This document shows, piece by piece, positions 46,998 to 59,027 of a DNA stretch of 64,000 nt. The notes beneath the pieces were generated by a model. That model had not been told where the DNA came from. It made no database searches and saw nothing but the letters and a program-made list of their open reading frames with translations. Position numbers and translations under genes: made by a program. How positions within the stretch are numbered: position 1 is the first letter of the stretch; the number at the start of each line of letters is the position of its first letter. This DNA comes from Notospermus geniculatus (Eukaryota > Nemertea > Pilidiophora > Heteronemertea > Lineidae), in NCBI GenBank assembly GCA_002633025.1, contig NMRB01000788.1, positions 151,429-215,428 on the forward strand, given 5' to 3'.

Positions 46998-47401
46998 GTT
47001 TCACTCGACAAAACATGTCAACTATCCCCTCGATTTCTGGCTGGTTGGTAACTACCGGTACTTGCATGTACCTGCCCGGTAAGTGCTTCTACATACCGGT
47101 AGTTGTTGAAACTGGTCCACAGGATCCCAGGGTTGTCAATGGCACAAGCTTTGCATGTCTCCCACAAAGTCATTGCTCTTTTGGATAAAGAACTAGCCTT
47201 CATGTATACCCAACTCAAACATGAACAGGCCAATCAATGGTGCTTCTTGGATAAGATTCAAATGAAGATAGCTGCCTTTTCAAATTTACTCAGTGGAAAA
47301 TCAAACCCCTTTCCTAAGTTACTTTTTTCTCTGAGAAACTAAGGAAACTTTACACAGCCACAGCAACAACTAGGCCCAAAACAAAGCCTTATTCAGAAGA
47401 C
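46998..47401 (-). other. 3' flank of the zinc-finger gene
   Basis: Unique sequence between the 1.59-kb duplication and the zinc-finger stop codon, presumably 3' untranslated. It includes two TACCGGTA palindromes (about 47052-47060, 47093-47100). No other gene seen. Confidence 0.5.
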
Positions 47402-50400
47402 TTATTCAAAATACCTATTCATCATATTATACAACATTGGAGGCCGATATGGATCCTGAATGTGCCCTGTAGCCGAGCCTGGTCGTGGAAGGTATATCTC
47501 CCTGCCCTGCATCGATGAGATTGGCTGGGCAAACTTCCCAGGATCGGAGTATTTCCCATTGTCCATGAGAGGATATGCTGATGGCTGAGAATACACTGAC
47601 CCACGGGCATATTCTCGTGGAAAGTTTGACTGTGCACCAGCACTTGGTTGAGAAAGGAATGGGTTCTCTGAGGGTAGTGGTACCCTTTGTGATGCATACA
47701 TGCTGTCTCTGTAGAAATATTTATCCAGGTTGAGATTAGGTGTGTACAGATCTGGAGTCGCCGAATGGGGCAGTCCACGATAGTCAGGAATACTGGGTGC
47801 ACTACGATAGGAGTCCGCGAAAGCCTTCGTGGAGCCACTCAACGGTGCAATCTGTCGATCAAAGTTGAATGACGGTGGTTGGGGTACTCCAGCATGACGG
47901 GAGTTGAGGTAGTTAGCCATATCATAACGATCAAATGCCTGTTTTTCAAGAGAATCTGCTGTTTGGGCCGACAGGTAACCAGCTGATAATCGATCAGTCA
48001 AGGCTGGAGGTCTTCCCGCTGAACACGCACCATACCCTGCCATATCTCGCTCACTGAGATAAGAATATCCGCTTGATGGTCGGCTCGATGGTTCCCAGTC
48101 ATTGTTACACTTTGGAAACAACGAATGAGTCAAACGGAGCGACTGAGTTTCCTGAAGTGTCCAGCCCTGTTGGTTATATACACGGGTCTTATTAATTTCA
48201 GATTCGATATACTTTGATGCACTCATTGCAAGACTGTTCAATGGATTATCCCGTCCCTGAAGCGCACCGGGATGTGACGGTAATTGGGATGAGGCATAGG
48301 GATCAACACGTGGATCAATGTATGAGTTACTCGCTGGATTTGTGCCATACAAACCACTACCTTGTAAGTAGGGAGTTGGCGTCTGTGAGTAGCCAAGAGA
48401 CATGTCTTTGGGGTCAAAGGATGTACTAGGTCTGCTCAGCGGGTGAGGAGAGTCAGCACTAACTGGAGGGTAACTAGACAGACCAGACGCCAACATACGT
48501 GTAGTTGTATCGTACATGCTTCCATAATCTGGTATTCGATATGCAGAACTGTCCCTGGAGTCCAAATGATTTGGGTATGGGGATTTTTCTGGTAATGATG
48601 GTGCGATAGTAGGAACCTTTTCAGGGGCATATGGATCAAAGATACGCGACTCTGCCTTCTGTTTATCCGATTCAGTAGGACCGGCCCATGGACTGTCCAC
48701 GGCGCCAATGACCGGATTCTTGTTTGGCTCCACAGTTTTCCACTGGCTGTCACCATGCTGGGAAGCATTACTGGGTAATGACATAGTATCGTGATTCACA
48801 ACGGACTGATTTGACATGACCTGAACCTGCTCAGGGCTAACATACTTGTCATACTGTCCATCTGGTTTAATAGGCTGGACCGACATTGGCTGCTTTTCTG
48901 GGCTTGCGTAATTATCAAACGGTGGTTGACCTTCCCCTTTCATGCCAGTAGGTTGCGCTGACATTGGCTGACATTCAGGGCTTACATAGTTGTCAAATTG
49001 TCCTTCACCTTTCATTGGCTGAACAGACAAAGGCTGGCGTTCAGGGCTCACATAATTATCGAATTGACTGTCACCTTTCATTGGTTGCACAGACATCGGC
49101 TGGCGCTCAGGACTGACATAATTATCAAACTGATTCCGAGATGCCTGAGCTTTTTCATCCTCTTTCATAAGATCCCGTTCGAAGTCTTCCATATTAGTGT
49201 CCTCAAGATATTTCTGCAACAACTGCCGGTCAATAATTTCACCATCAGAACGATCAGGAAAATCGTCATTGTTGTCGACGAAGATGTGTGCCTCATCGGG
49301 TAGATCAGAAGACCCACCTGGAACTCCAACACCATCTTTTTCAATGATTTCTCGGACATCTCGTTCTATATCTGAAGCAGAGATACCATCCTTCAGGCTA
49401 TCATCTGGATGCTGCTGACCTGCAGACATCGGAACGTTTTCCTGCGTCTCCAACAATTCCCGCCGATCGATTTTGTCCAGATCCAACGGACTTAGGGCAA
49501 CAACAACATCACTGAGCATCCTCGATGGCATGGAGGCTTTGTCCTTCATCAGGTCTTCCACCATATGGCCTGTGGCATGGTTTAGCATCATTTCTGCCTG
49601 CCGTGGGACATCATGAAAATTCGTCACTGGCATGTGTGGCATCTGCTGTCCCTGGTCTTGCCCAATTAGAGTATCTCTAGAGGTATCATCCAAATAGTCA
49701 TCTTTTTGTGTCTCCTTTCTTTCATCATCAGAATCAAAATCGTAAATGTTTTCCTTTTCCTTTTCAAAACCACTGACCTCCTTTATCTTATCAGGATTCA
49801 ACAATCTTTTCCCCTTCGGAGGTCGTTTTTCCTTATAAGGATAACTTCGATCAATGAAATCACTGTCTGACGTTTCCTCCTGTAGCACCTCAGCATCTGC
49901 AGGAGGCGGTACACATGGTTTAGCATCAGCAACAACTTCATCCTTCTTACGTCGTCTCCGTTTCTTTGGAGGAGGCCCACCCTCAGCTGCGGCAGCTTCC
50001 TTTGCAGCTGCAGCAGCTTCCTTTGCAGCAGCAGCAGCAGCCTTAGCTGCAGCCATCTCCTCTTTTGTCCTGCGCTTACGTTTTGGCTTCAAAGGAGCAG
50101 CTCCATCAGGGGCTTTGCTACCATCTTGTCCAGTTGAATCAGTTTTTGACCCATTGACCATTTGACTAGAAGGATTACCGTCAGTAGGAAGTTTTTCATC
50201 GGTCGGTTCAACACCAATAGCACCATTGAGAGCATTTTGAAAAGGCTGAGTGTCAACCTTTTCTTTCCTGACACGAGGTTTTCTTGGTTTCCGTACAGTC
50301 TTAGGCTTGGTTTCATTTTCAGTATTTGTAGATTTTTTTCGTGGTTTTTTCGGTTTACTGTCACTTTTGCTAATCTCATTTGTCTGTGATGCATTGGTAT

Positions 50401-53400
50401 CAAGGTTCACCGGTGGACATACCTCAGTTCGCCACACTGGTGCTATATTGACATCCGCCAATGAACCCAAGTCTGTTTGCGAGTTAATCTCAATGGTTGC
50501 ACTGGAATCCGTGCTGTGATTTGATGCTTCATCATTATCCCTCACAATCGGCAACTTCAAATCAGGGTCCGGTCCCAATATATCATTTACACTATCACTA
50601 CTTTGTGGTATGTCCAATTTGATATCCGATTCTTTGATGTCTTTGTTTTTAACAACAGTTTCTTCTGACTTCGTCGGTTCCACTTTTGGAGCATGCTGCC
50701 GCCTCATATGCCAGGTCAGAGAATTCTGTTGTCGACATGCAAAATCACACAGCGTGCACTGGATAGGTTTTTCATTGGTGTGTTGTCGATAATGTACCTT
50801 CAGGTTGTCTGCATGGCGGAATGCCTTTCCGCAGTCAGGCCATGTACATTGATAGATTCGATCCCCTGCAAAGAAGAGCAAAATATTTAGTCAAAGGTTA
50901 CAATCATTGGTAGAACCAAGTATGCCTAAGCTGACCTATAACAGAAGTGACATCAAAACAATGTAACACCTTGAAACAGTCAGCTTTCAGTACTAATCAA
51001 CCCAGTCCTGAATTGAGTCTGTTAATTTACCTGTATGAGTTGTCTCATGCCTCCGTAAATGACTCTTCTTGAAGAACTCCTGCTCACATCCTTCGTGTGG
51101 ACACTTCAGTTTCTTTGGAATTTCCTTGTGGAACTCCAGCATGTGAGACTTCAACAGCCTCTGATATCTGAATGATCGATCACACCCTTCGTATTCACAC
51201 TTGTACTTATCAGGGTCAAGGTGTGTTAGTAAGTGTTCCCTCAAAACATCCGCAACTTTGAACGATTTGTCACACTTTGGACACGTATGAATGCGAACGT
51301 CCACATGACTCTTCATATGTTTTTTCACACTTGCTTCGCAGAAGTACAGTTTTTCACAAATGGGGCAAGGAATACTACGGTGACGATCTGCGGAATGCTT
51401 ACTCTCAATGTGTTTCTGGAGATTCGCTTTGAAATGAGACTGGTAGTCACAATGCTCGCAGCTGAACCGCTTTGGGAGTGATGCATCATGGGTAATCTGG
51501 TGCACTTTAAGAGTTGACTTATATTTGAATTCTTTGTCACAATGTTCACATTTAAACACATGCTGACCCTGACAGTTTTGGACATGTTGTTCATAATCCT
51601 CCTCTTCGTTATGAATGCGACGTTGGCACTTCTTACACTTTGCTATTTTCTGATGCTCGGATTTAACGTGAGTTTCCAAAACCTTACTTTCACCAACGAA
51701 CTGACAAAATCGGCACATTTCTAGTCCGTGTTTTTTCACATGCCTCTTGATGACAGAGAGTTTTTTTGCCCTGTATTCACAAATTGAACATTTGAATGGG
51801 TTGTCCTTAACGAAGTCTTCATTGTCCTCATTATGGCATCGGATGTCGTGTTTTTTCAGTGCTGTTTTTGACGCAGCAATAAACCCACACTTCTCACACA
51901 TCACTGGCTGCTTAGTACCTTCACCAGCCCCATCTTCAGATTTACGTTTTCTTCTCTTCTTTTCACCTTCTTCCTTTCCACCACTTTTTTTGCTCTTCAT
52001 CACTTCTCCTTCCTTCATACCCTCCACTTGTGCAGAGTTCACATCAGCAATCCCGCCAGCATCCTCCGTCTTCTTTTCCCCATCCCCAATGTTCTTCACA
52101 CCAGGTACATTTCCCAACAGTTTCCTTTCTTCAGCTGCTGACCCCCCAGCATCTTTATCATCCCTTTCTCCCACACCCTGTACTTCACGAGAAGTGGATT
52201 TAACCAATTGTTCTTTTCCTTCAATGACCGACCCCTTATCTGTAACTTTTTCCTCAGAACTAATATCAGTTTCCTTCTCCATATCTGAAATACCCTTAAT
52301 TTCACCCATTGTTCCGCCAACAGTCTTCTGTCCCTTATCTGAGTCCGCTTTAGTACCCTTAGCTACCCTTTTCTCACCTGGTGGCTTCCTTACTCTTTTT
52401 TTCTTCTCTTTTACAGGTCCCCCATCTTCACCCTCTATTTTGTTCTTTGTTGTTTTTCTAACCCTCTTCTTCACTTTAGCAGGTACTTCGCCATCTCCAT
52501 CTACATTTGAACCATCAGTTTTCTTGCCCTTCTCTTCAACTCCATCTGCTTTCTCTTCTCCCTCAACACACCCAGCTTTCTCTAGTTTACCCTTCTTAAC
52601 AATTCTCTTCCTCTTCACCGGAGCCCCTTCAGTAACCTCACCCTCAACTTTCTCTGTGTCAGACTTCTTAGCTCTCTTTTTCTTGGGTTTTGTCCCTTCA
52701 ACAGCCTCTCCATCAGTTTTCTCACCACCAGATCCCTTTCTTGCCTTCTTCCTTTCCTTCACAGGTTCTCCTTCAACTGGCTCCTTCTTTTTTCTCGGCT
52801 TCTTCTTTGGTGCCTCCGTAGCAGGTTTTACAACTTTGATCATCCCTGATATTTCTCGCTCTCCCACATGGTCATCTGCTGAGGGTTCACCACAGGTAGT
52901 ATGTTCTTCACCTTGGGACTGTCCAACTGATATGCCACTGCCTGGCACTGTGCCCAGTTCAGAATTTGTCATTTCTGACTGTTGAACAGAACATGTACCA
53001 GAGTTTGATACCTGAATCAACTCTAAGCAATTGATCTCCGGACCATCTGGAGCAGATTCCTCAGAAGTATCCGATATCCTTTTCCCACTATCATTATTGG
53101 ACGTTAACTCCACTGAGATACTTTGGCCCTTGTTTGATGATTCTCGTTTTGTAAAATCAACTGTAGAGTTATTACTGTCTATAGTTGAAACAACTTTGAG
53201 TTCTGGTTGTGACTGACAGCAACCTACAATTGGAATTCGTTCCATAATTTTTCCATTTGCTGGTTCAGCACCTGCAGATGTTTGTTCCTCAGGTTTTGCG
53301 TTCATTAATTCTTCAGATGTTTTTTGTTCCCCAATATTTGTGTTTGTTGCATCCGTACATACCCCAGATTCTTTTGATTTCTGATGTTGATCTGCTAATA

Positions 53401-54289
53401 CTGGTGAATTATCCTTGGGAGATGGAACTTCATTCCCGATGATACTCACGACTCCTTCATTTTTTACACCCACCGCATCACCAGAACACTCTGTCAACAC
53501 AGCAGATTTGTTTGTCTTGGTGTAATTCAGTAAGATATGACCTTCAATTTGCACTGGCTTCTTTCTCTGCTTTTTCTTAGACAACACCTTTTCACTCTCT
53601 CCTTTACCAGGGTCTAACAACGCATCATTCAAAGCTGCCCCTCTTTTCCCTGCACTTCCATCAGGATCATCTTTGTTTTTAGTACTTACTTTCCTGACTT
53701 TTTTGGGTGGAGGACCACTTGCAGCCCGAGAGTTACCAGTGTCCGTTGTCAACTTTCGCTTTTTACTCTTCTTAATCACATCTTTATCATTCCCCTCATC
53801 TGCTGGGTCCTTACTTGCCCTGAGTTGTGATGGGATCGACTTCTTTGCCTTTGGCACCCCTGCTTTCTTCTCCTTTGGAACTTTTGGCATTTTAACAGGT
53901 TTATCAACCAATTCTTTGGCAGGTCTGGGAGACCTTGATGACCTTGGCGACCTTGAACCAGTAGATCTTGGTGACTTTGACCGCTGCCTTGTAACGTGGC
54001 CCGTTTCAAGCTGGTCTTCACAATTCCCACCATTAATCAAAGGAGTTTGTTTCTTTGGCTTCCTACATCTAGCTGCTTCTTTCTCCTGATCAGCTGACTC
54101 CAAGGCCTTTTTTGATGGCCGCCGTGTCCGAGTTGCCTTCACCGCTATTTCCTCAGGACTGTCATCAGCCTGTTTTTCCTCGCTAGAGGTCGTATTGCCC
54201 ACTATCTCTGTTGCTTGAGTCACTTGCTTCCCCTTCCCTACTTCATCTTCACTGACAGTTATATTGTCCTCCATCTTCCACTTTCGCAT
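47402..54289 (-). CDS. large C2H2 zinc-finger protein, two exons
   Basis: Likely nuclear DNA-binding regulator of about 2,240 residues; the exact orthologue was not recognised. Coding exons are 51031-54289 and 47402-50865, joined by a 165-bp GT-AG intron with matching phase. Residues 1-780 are low-complexity, rich in Lys, Ser and Glu, with many KKKRAKK-like nuclear-localisation runs. Ten fingers follow at about 796-1084, from CEKCGFIAASK to CPHEGCEQEFFKKSHLRRH; the fourth (CKKCQRR...HVQNC) ends in Cys instead of His. The intron falls just before finger 11, CTWPDCGKAFRHADNLKVHY, and finger 12 is CTLCDFACRQQNSLTWHMRR. Exon 2 continues with an Ala-rich KEAAAA helix flanked by basic runs, five tandem DNYVSPE repeats (48800-49135) and a Tyr/Ser/Pro-rich C-terminus ending NMMNRYFE. 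The first ATG is at 54289, but the one at 54274 (AAGATGGAG) has the better initiation context. The gene sits tail-on to the 1.59-kb duplication. Confidence 0.92.
48800..49135 (-). repeat. in-frame tandem repeat encoding five DNYVSPE units
   Basis: Five units of 21-24 residues within the zinc-finger protein share the core QFDNYVSPERQPMSVQPMKG with variants (CQPMSAQP, EKQPMSVQP, YDKYVSPEQ). Each core has an aromatic residue, YVSPE and QP. SP sites repeated at fixed spacing could be kinase or docking sites (inference). Unit length stays a multiple of three. Confidence 0.85.
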
Positions 54290-55579
54290 GCTATTGCTAG
54301 CACCAAGATCACTTCCGTTTTGCTTTCATTTTCACTGAAAAGATAAAAATTGCAACCCACATTAGAGAATATCCTGACTTTGGAAAGTTTAGGATATAAC
54401 AGACAAATTCTGACATTGGCCAAACCGCTTATCATGGTAATGGTTGGGAATTCTAAGCATTTCCCTGCAGGACGTTCATGTACCCTGCCTGGAAGGTTAC
54501 AATGGTTACACTGTAACAACAAAGCGAATACTGAAACATAAAAGATCAAAAAATCAGAAAAGTGTCTTCGTCCCTAGGCCTTCCGTACCGCAGGCTCAGC
54601 CTTGTCTGATGATCCATCCACCTCTTTTTTCTGGGTGGGCAAACCGGTTGGTTGGACAATATTATTATCAGTCAATCAATGTCCATTACAAGGATTCAGC
54701 AACAGAAGGCTCAGCAGAATGGCAGTGACACAAGGTGAAAGTATGTAAGCCCTATGTAACATGATCACGATCAAACCTGAAGAATACACGCTTCGCACGT
54801 CATGCACGTGTAGCACACACTGCTACCACGATACACACACTTTGAATACACAGTCAATGAAGGGGTTTCAGCCTGGCAGATTTTTCAGGTCATCAACAAG
54901 AAAAGCGCATTCTTAGGCATTTCATCAAACGTAACAAAATGATCTGTACCATCATAATCTTGACATTTTGCAGAATAATTTGGGTGCAATAGGTACACCC
55001 CTGCAGCCCTCGTTCATCAGCCAAAAGCTGTCAAATTTCGGTAATTATCAATAAATTTGATGCAGTTTCCATCAAGTGCTGTCAATGTGTGGGTAGCCTG
55101 CACTGAATTTCTCGTCGGCCCCTGATTGGTCAAAATCAGCGCCCCCTATAGGATTGTTGTGATTCCTGGCGCCAGACCCGATTGTCAACATTGTTCATCT
55201 CGCAACATTTTTTCTGCAAATAATCGTTTTAGTAAGGTAAATTGCTCGTATTTTCGTATTAGATTATCGGTTTTGATCATTTCAATGATTTAGGTGATGT
55301 ATCAACGGTAAACGAAGCGTGAAATTGTCGAAAAAAGTGAAAAAGAATTTGGCAGATTTTCCCGGTTTGCCGCGCCCGCTCAGCTGATTAACAATGCACA
55401 CATTGCTGTACATAAATGTACATGGTGGAAACCCATCCCCCCCCCCCGTGGCACACAAAAAGAAGACACGTCTCGGGTGGCTAGGCCTCAGTGCGGCTTG
55501 ACTGCAGAATACCCGGGACAGTAAAAAGTAATCCCAAGAGGAAGTCATTCCGCGGTACGTCGGTTTGTGATTCGGTCAC
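54290..55579. other. 5' region of the zinc-finger gene and intergenic DNA
   Basis: No further coding exon was recognised. On the minus strand the sequence just upstream of 54289 ends in an AG (GCTAGCAATAG), so a 5' untranslated exon may be spliced on. A run of ten C is at 55437-55447. Confidence 0.4.
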
Positions 55580-55945
55580 AAGTGTACAGACGACACCTTG
55601 ACAGCGTAGACACCAACCTGTCAGCATTCTCCTGATGTCTAGGTGTCTCGATCCCCGAACTGAACTGAAGTGGATTTTCCATGTTATATGACTGCGAAGA
55701 CAGATTGACAGCATAGACATCGACCGCGGTCAACATTTTCCCGATGTCTAGGTGTCTCGATGCCTGAACTGAAGTGGGTTTGCGATGTTATCCGAGGCGA
55801 GGACAACCTGACAGCATAGACATCGACCGGTCAGCAATTTACTGATGACTAGGTGTCGATCTCTGAACTGATTAAGTCGATTTCCGATGTTATTTGACTG
55901 CGAGGACAACCTGGCAGTATAGACATCAACCACTGCCATTTCCAG
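55580..55945. repeat. tandem repeat, about 3.3 units of 100-110 bp
   Basis: Units contain ACAGCATAGACATCGACC, then TCAGCA, then TGATGTCTAGGTGTCTCGAT, then CTGAACTGAAGTGG and GATGTTAT. The phrase GATGTCTAGGTGTC falls at 55634, 55743 and (as GATGACTAGGTGTC) 55844, giving periods of about 109 and 101 bp. Units are moderately diverged. Confidence 0.8.
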
Positions 55946-56425
55946 TACCCTAGCCTTCGAGAAATGCCGGGAGAACCGAGATTTCTTGCGATGAAAAGGT
56001 TCCTGTGCACTTACGTACAAATTTGCCCGAGATAATGAACTTTTTCAGCTAAATAAATCCGCATCACCGTAGTTTGGAACGTAATGGGAAACCCACTCGC
56101 TGCTTCTCTGTGTCGCTCATGTCAAGTCGCCGCTTATTCCGTCAGTCTGTGTCACACTGGCACACGGGCCACAGGGAAAAACGTTACACCGGGCGATCTG
56201 CATGTTACGCCAACACTTTAACCACTGCAGAGGTTAGCGAGGTCTTACACCAGTAGGCGTACGATATTTATTGCACAGGAACTTCTGGCATGCATTTACT
56301 TGCTGTCCAGCTGTCTATAGGTGTCTGCATGTCCACCTACCAGTCAAATCATGACCATTGGTTGTCCAGGTGTCTATACCTGTCGAGGTGTCCATAATCA
56401 GTTGTCTTAGCTGTCGACATATCCT
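55946..56425. other. non-coding stretch
   Basis: No gene supported. Between 56280 and 56425 occur short phrases (GTGTCTATAGGTGTC, GTCCAGGTGTC) that echo the flanking tandem repeats. Confidence 0.4.
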
Positions 56426-56700
56426 GATGCCGAGGTGTCTGCTGTCTATTCTGTCGCCATGTCCAGTAGGGTACTGAAAATGTGGAGAGGTCATGATGCC
56501 GAGGTGTCTGCTGTCTATTCTGTCGCCATGTCCAGTAGAGAACTGAACATGTGGAGAGGTCATGATGCCGAGATGTCTGCTGTCTATTCTGTCGCCATGT
56601 CCAGTAGAGTACTGAACATGTGGAGAGGTCATGATGCCGAGGTGTCTGCTGTCTATTCTGTCGTCATGTCCAGTAGGATAGTCAACATCATGTGAAAGTA
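56426..56700. repeat. 69-bp minisatellite, about four units
   Basis: GATGCCGAGGTGTCTGCTGT recurs at 56426, 56495, 56564 and 56633, exactly 69 bp apart. As 69 is divisible by three, open frames persist on both strands through the array, but the resulting peptides have no recognisable domain. Units differ at only a few positions, so the array is young. Confidence 0.9.
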
Positions 56701-57177
56701 GTTCCATGCGCATTAATACCAAATATCTTACGGTTTTACTGTCCCACTGTACATTTGTACAGTGAGTTCTACAGGAGGTATACGAGTGTACCGGGGATTC
56801 TGCAGTTGCTCCCTTGGTGCTTAAATATGTACCTCATGACCTGTAGCACAGTTCCTCACAGATTTTTGAAAAAGATGGTTTTCTTTGTAGAATGCCCGGG
56901 TAGAATGATTCATTGTCAGAAAACTTGATCATGTTGATTGATTTGTTGATGTGTTGGCCTTGCCTTTTTTGGCTTATTAGGCCTAGGCCTAGCCCTAGGC
57001 TAGGCCTATTTCTCTAAAGAAATAGCATGAATAGGGCCCAGGCTACCACCAGTGGTAGGCCTAGGCCTAGCTTTTTAGCCACCATGTTCATGACTGTCTG
57101 TTTGTCTGTCTTCACCCACTTGACGCAGGTTTTGTCCCAAATTTTCCTGTTTAACTCATTCGGTTTTTCCACAGGTG
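56701..57177 (+). other. 5' flank of the unrecognised gene at 57178
   Basis: Holds a dense TAGGCCTA cluster (56976-57070). A good 3' splice site, pyrimidine-rich TTCGGTTTTTCCACAG, ends at 57174, three bases before the first ATG. This suggests an upstream untranslated exon that I could not place. Confidence 0.5.
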
Positions 57178-58146
57178 ATGATGATGATGGCTGGATTCCC
57201 TTGGGAGGATGACAGAGCATTCTCCATTGGACGTGACAGGATCCAACCATTAGACGACATCGATGGATCGTATCCTTCTTTTGATGCCTTGATCTTAACA
57301 AGTCCAATGAAGTGTGAACCACAATGGCTGGATAGCTGTAACAAGCTGGAGAACACATCATTCGACAGCGGTTACACCTCCTCATCGCAAGATATCATGA
57401 ACCACCAAGCAGTCAGTTTGAGCATTGACCCAGATTTTGTGCAAGAACAAGAAAGTCCTAAAAAGAACTGTATTCGGAAGAGTTTTGCCAAGATTGAACG
57501 TGGAGGCAGACTGAGCGGTGTCAATACCCATCTTTGGTCCCCAGTTAAATTTCAGCAGCACGATGATTTCAATGCGTTGATCTTTCCTAATGACTTTGTG
57601 TTTGAACCAGAAACTTGTGATCTGTCTGACAAATTGTCCAGTGATACTACAGAGGAACGGGACATCCAGGTTGTAGAAGAAAGTACGAACACAAAACGGA
57701 AATACACTAGGAGAAAACCACTCAAGAAAGATGTCAAAAACGGAGTAAAATACGACACAAAGGACCAATTTAAAAAACCTAGCAAAAGACTCAACCATGC
57801 CCGCAACAGATTTGCAGCTGCATTGATTCACGCGGACACGGTTTCAAAAGTAAGACACCAGAAACATATGGAGAGTTTGGAGAACCTAAAAATCACTAAA
57901 GAACAGACTGCGAAGGCTGCATATCTCTTAAATAGGTCAACTGACTCGAACACTCGCAAAATTCGTCGTGTGATTTTCCAAGAAAATCAGAAACTCCAGG
58001 GTGATAGATTCTCCTGGTCTGTCGGTGATTCACTCAATAAAAGTTTCAAGCACATCTCAGTGAAGAAGGGTCTGAAACGGAAGCGCAGTGTGACACCCCT
58101 CCAGGCCAAGAGACAATCACTAATGGATGGCAGCGAATCAGATTAG
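57178..58146 (+). CDS. unrecognised basic protein, 322 residues, single coding exon
   Basis: No family recognised. The frame opens with four consecutive ATG codons directly after an acceptor site, then AGFPWEDDRAFSIGRD. The first third is acidic to neutral and Ser-rich; the rest is Lys/Arg-rich with several likely nuclear-localisation runs (TKRKYTRRKPLKK, KGLKRKRSV). A short motif occurs twice: FDALIL (about residue 40) and FNALIF (about residue 134). RRVIF near residue 263 matches the RVxF type of PP1-docking motif, a weak sequence-only hint. The end is GSESD. It is divergent from the zinc-finger gene, 2.9 kb away. Long coherent frame, codon use and the upstream acceptor argue for a real gene; function unknown. 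Confidence 0.8.
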   Translation: MMMMAGFPWEDDRAFSIGRDRIQPLDDIDGSYPSFDALILTSPMKCEPQWLDSCNKLENTSFDSGYTSSSQDIMNHQAVSLSIDPDFVQEQESPKKNCIRKSFAKIERGGRLSGVNTHLWSPVKFQQHDDFNALIFPNDFVFEPETCDLSDKLSSDTTEERDIQVVEESTNTKRKYTRRKPLKKDVKNGVKYDTKDQFKKPSKRLNHARNRFAAALIHADTVSKVRHQKHMESLENLKITKEQTAKAAYLLNRSTDSNTRKIRRVIFQENQKLQGDRFSWSVGDSLNKSFKHISVKKGLKRKRSVTPLQAKRQSLMDGSESD

Positions 58147-58688
58147 GCTCAAGGTTTTGCAGCCTTGCATGCTTATCTTCTTCAAAATTGAAATGAAACA
58201 GTCATGACACTGCGGATGGCATGCCGCCACAATTTTTTCTACTAGTACTATGTCAGTATCGGGTAATAACAGAATGATTTTATGTAGCGTCTCATACTCC
58301 TTGATCAAAGACCTTGGTTTCGTGCAAAGCATTACACACTGGGAGAACTCGATGATGGTGGTGGACAAGAAGACATCTGACACGTCATAGCGGTAGGTCA
58401 AATCAACACAATTGTTTTTGTCCTGTCATCATTGTTTAATTCAACTTCAAGGTCGATTCAGAGGAGGCGCATCAGAATCAGATACGTAACTAGTCAAGAG
58501 AGCCCAAACATTTTCTTTGTAGCTTTAAGCATAACAAACGATACCTGCACTTTGGAAATCAAGTCAGATATTGCTCATTGATCCACAATGCTGTTATTTG
58601 GTGGTAATTTGCGGCTCCGCTCTCACGTCAACCAATTTCAAAAATCTCTCCTCACAATGAGAAACCGGAGGAACTAACGTCACGACGC
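58147..58688 (+). other. 3' flank of the gene at 57178
   Basis: No AATAAA is evident within the first 400 bp. An ATTAAA-like signal is also not clear. No other gene seen. Confidence 0.4.
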
Positions 58689-58991
58689 GGCGCTGTGAGC
58701 AGTGCGACCGAAGTTTCTTTTTTCTAACGTTATTTCCATTTATTTCTGGCGTGAAAATCACCCTTTCGTTTTGGTCACCTGGCATTAAAATTTACACCAT
58801 CTTGTAGCAGATAAAAATGTCTGCAATTTTGCAATGCTTTTTTCCTTAAAATGAAGACATAGATGACGATTTCGGCAACGTCTTTATCTCATTTTTTCTG
58901 TAGAAAATGTACAGCAGATTTTTTCATGACGTAGCGCCAACACATAAAACGACGTCAATGACGTCGTTTCGGTCGCACTGCTCGCAGCGCC
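58689..58991. mobile_element. element with 24-bp terminal inverted repeats
   Basis: The left end GGCGCTGTGAGCAGTGCGAC(CGAA) and the right end, read on the other strand, GGCGCTGCGAGCAGTGCGAC(CGAA), match at 23 of 24 positions and are 303 bp apart outer to outer. The interior is AT-rich without coding capacity. Target duplication not determined. Confidence 0.7.
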
Positions 58992-59027
58992 GACCTGTCG
59001 GGATTTCCGGCACGCGGGTTCCTCATT

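Noticed and set aside
51747-52985. 412-codon plus-strand open frame rich in Ser, Pro and Phe
   Set aside because: It is antisense to the Lys/Glu/Ser-rich region of the zinc-finger gene; such composition leaves the opposite strand free of stops. No domain and no splice context.
56426-56700. CRISPR-like array
   Set aside because: Units are contiguous and nearly identical over their whole 69 bp, with no unique spacers, and the DNA is eukaryotic.
56315-56722. Repeat proteins of 86 and 135 residues, one resembling WD40 fragments (WRGHDAE)
   Set aside because: Both strands are open only because the minisatellite period (69 bp) is a multiple of three. WD40 units are about twice as long and lack support here.
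57175-57177. GTG as the start codon of the gene at 57178
   Set aside because: Nuclear genes rarely start at GTG, and an ATG follows immediately; the GT is probably the first exonic bases after the acceptor.
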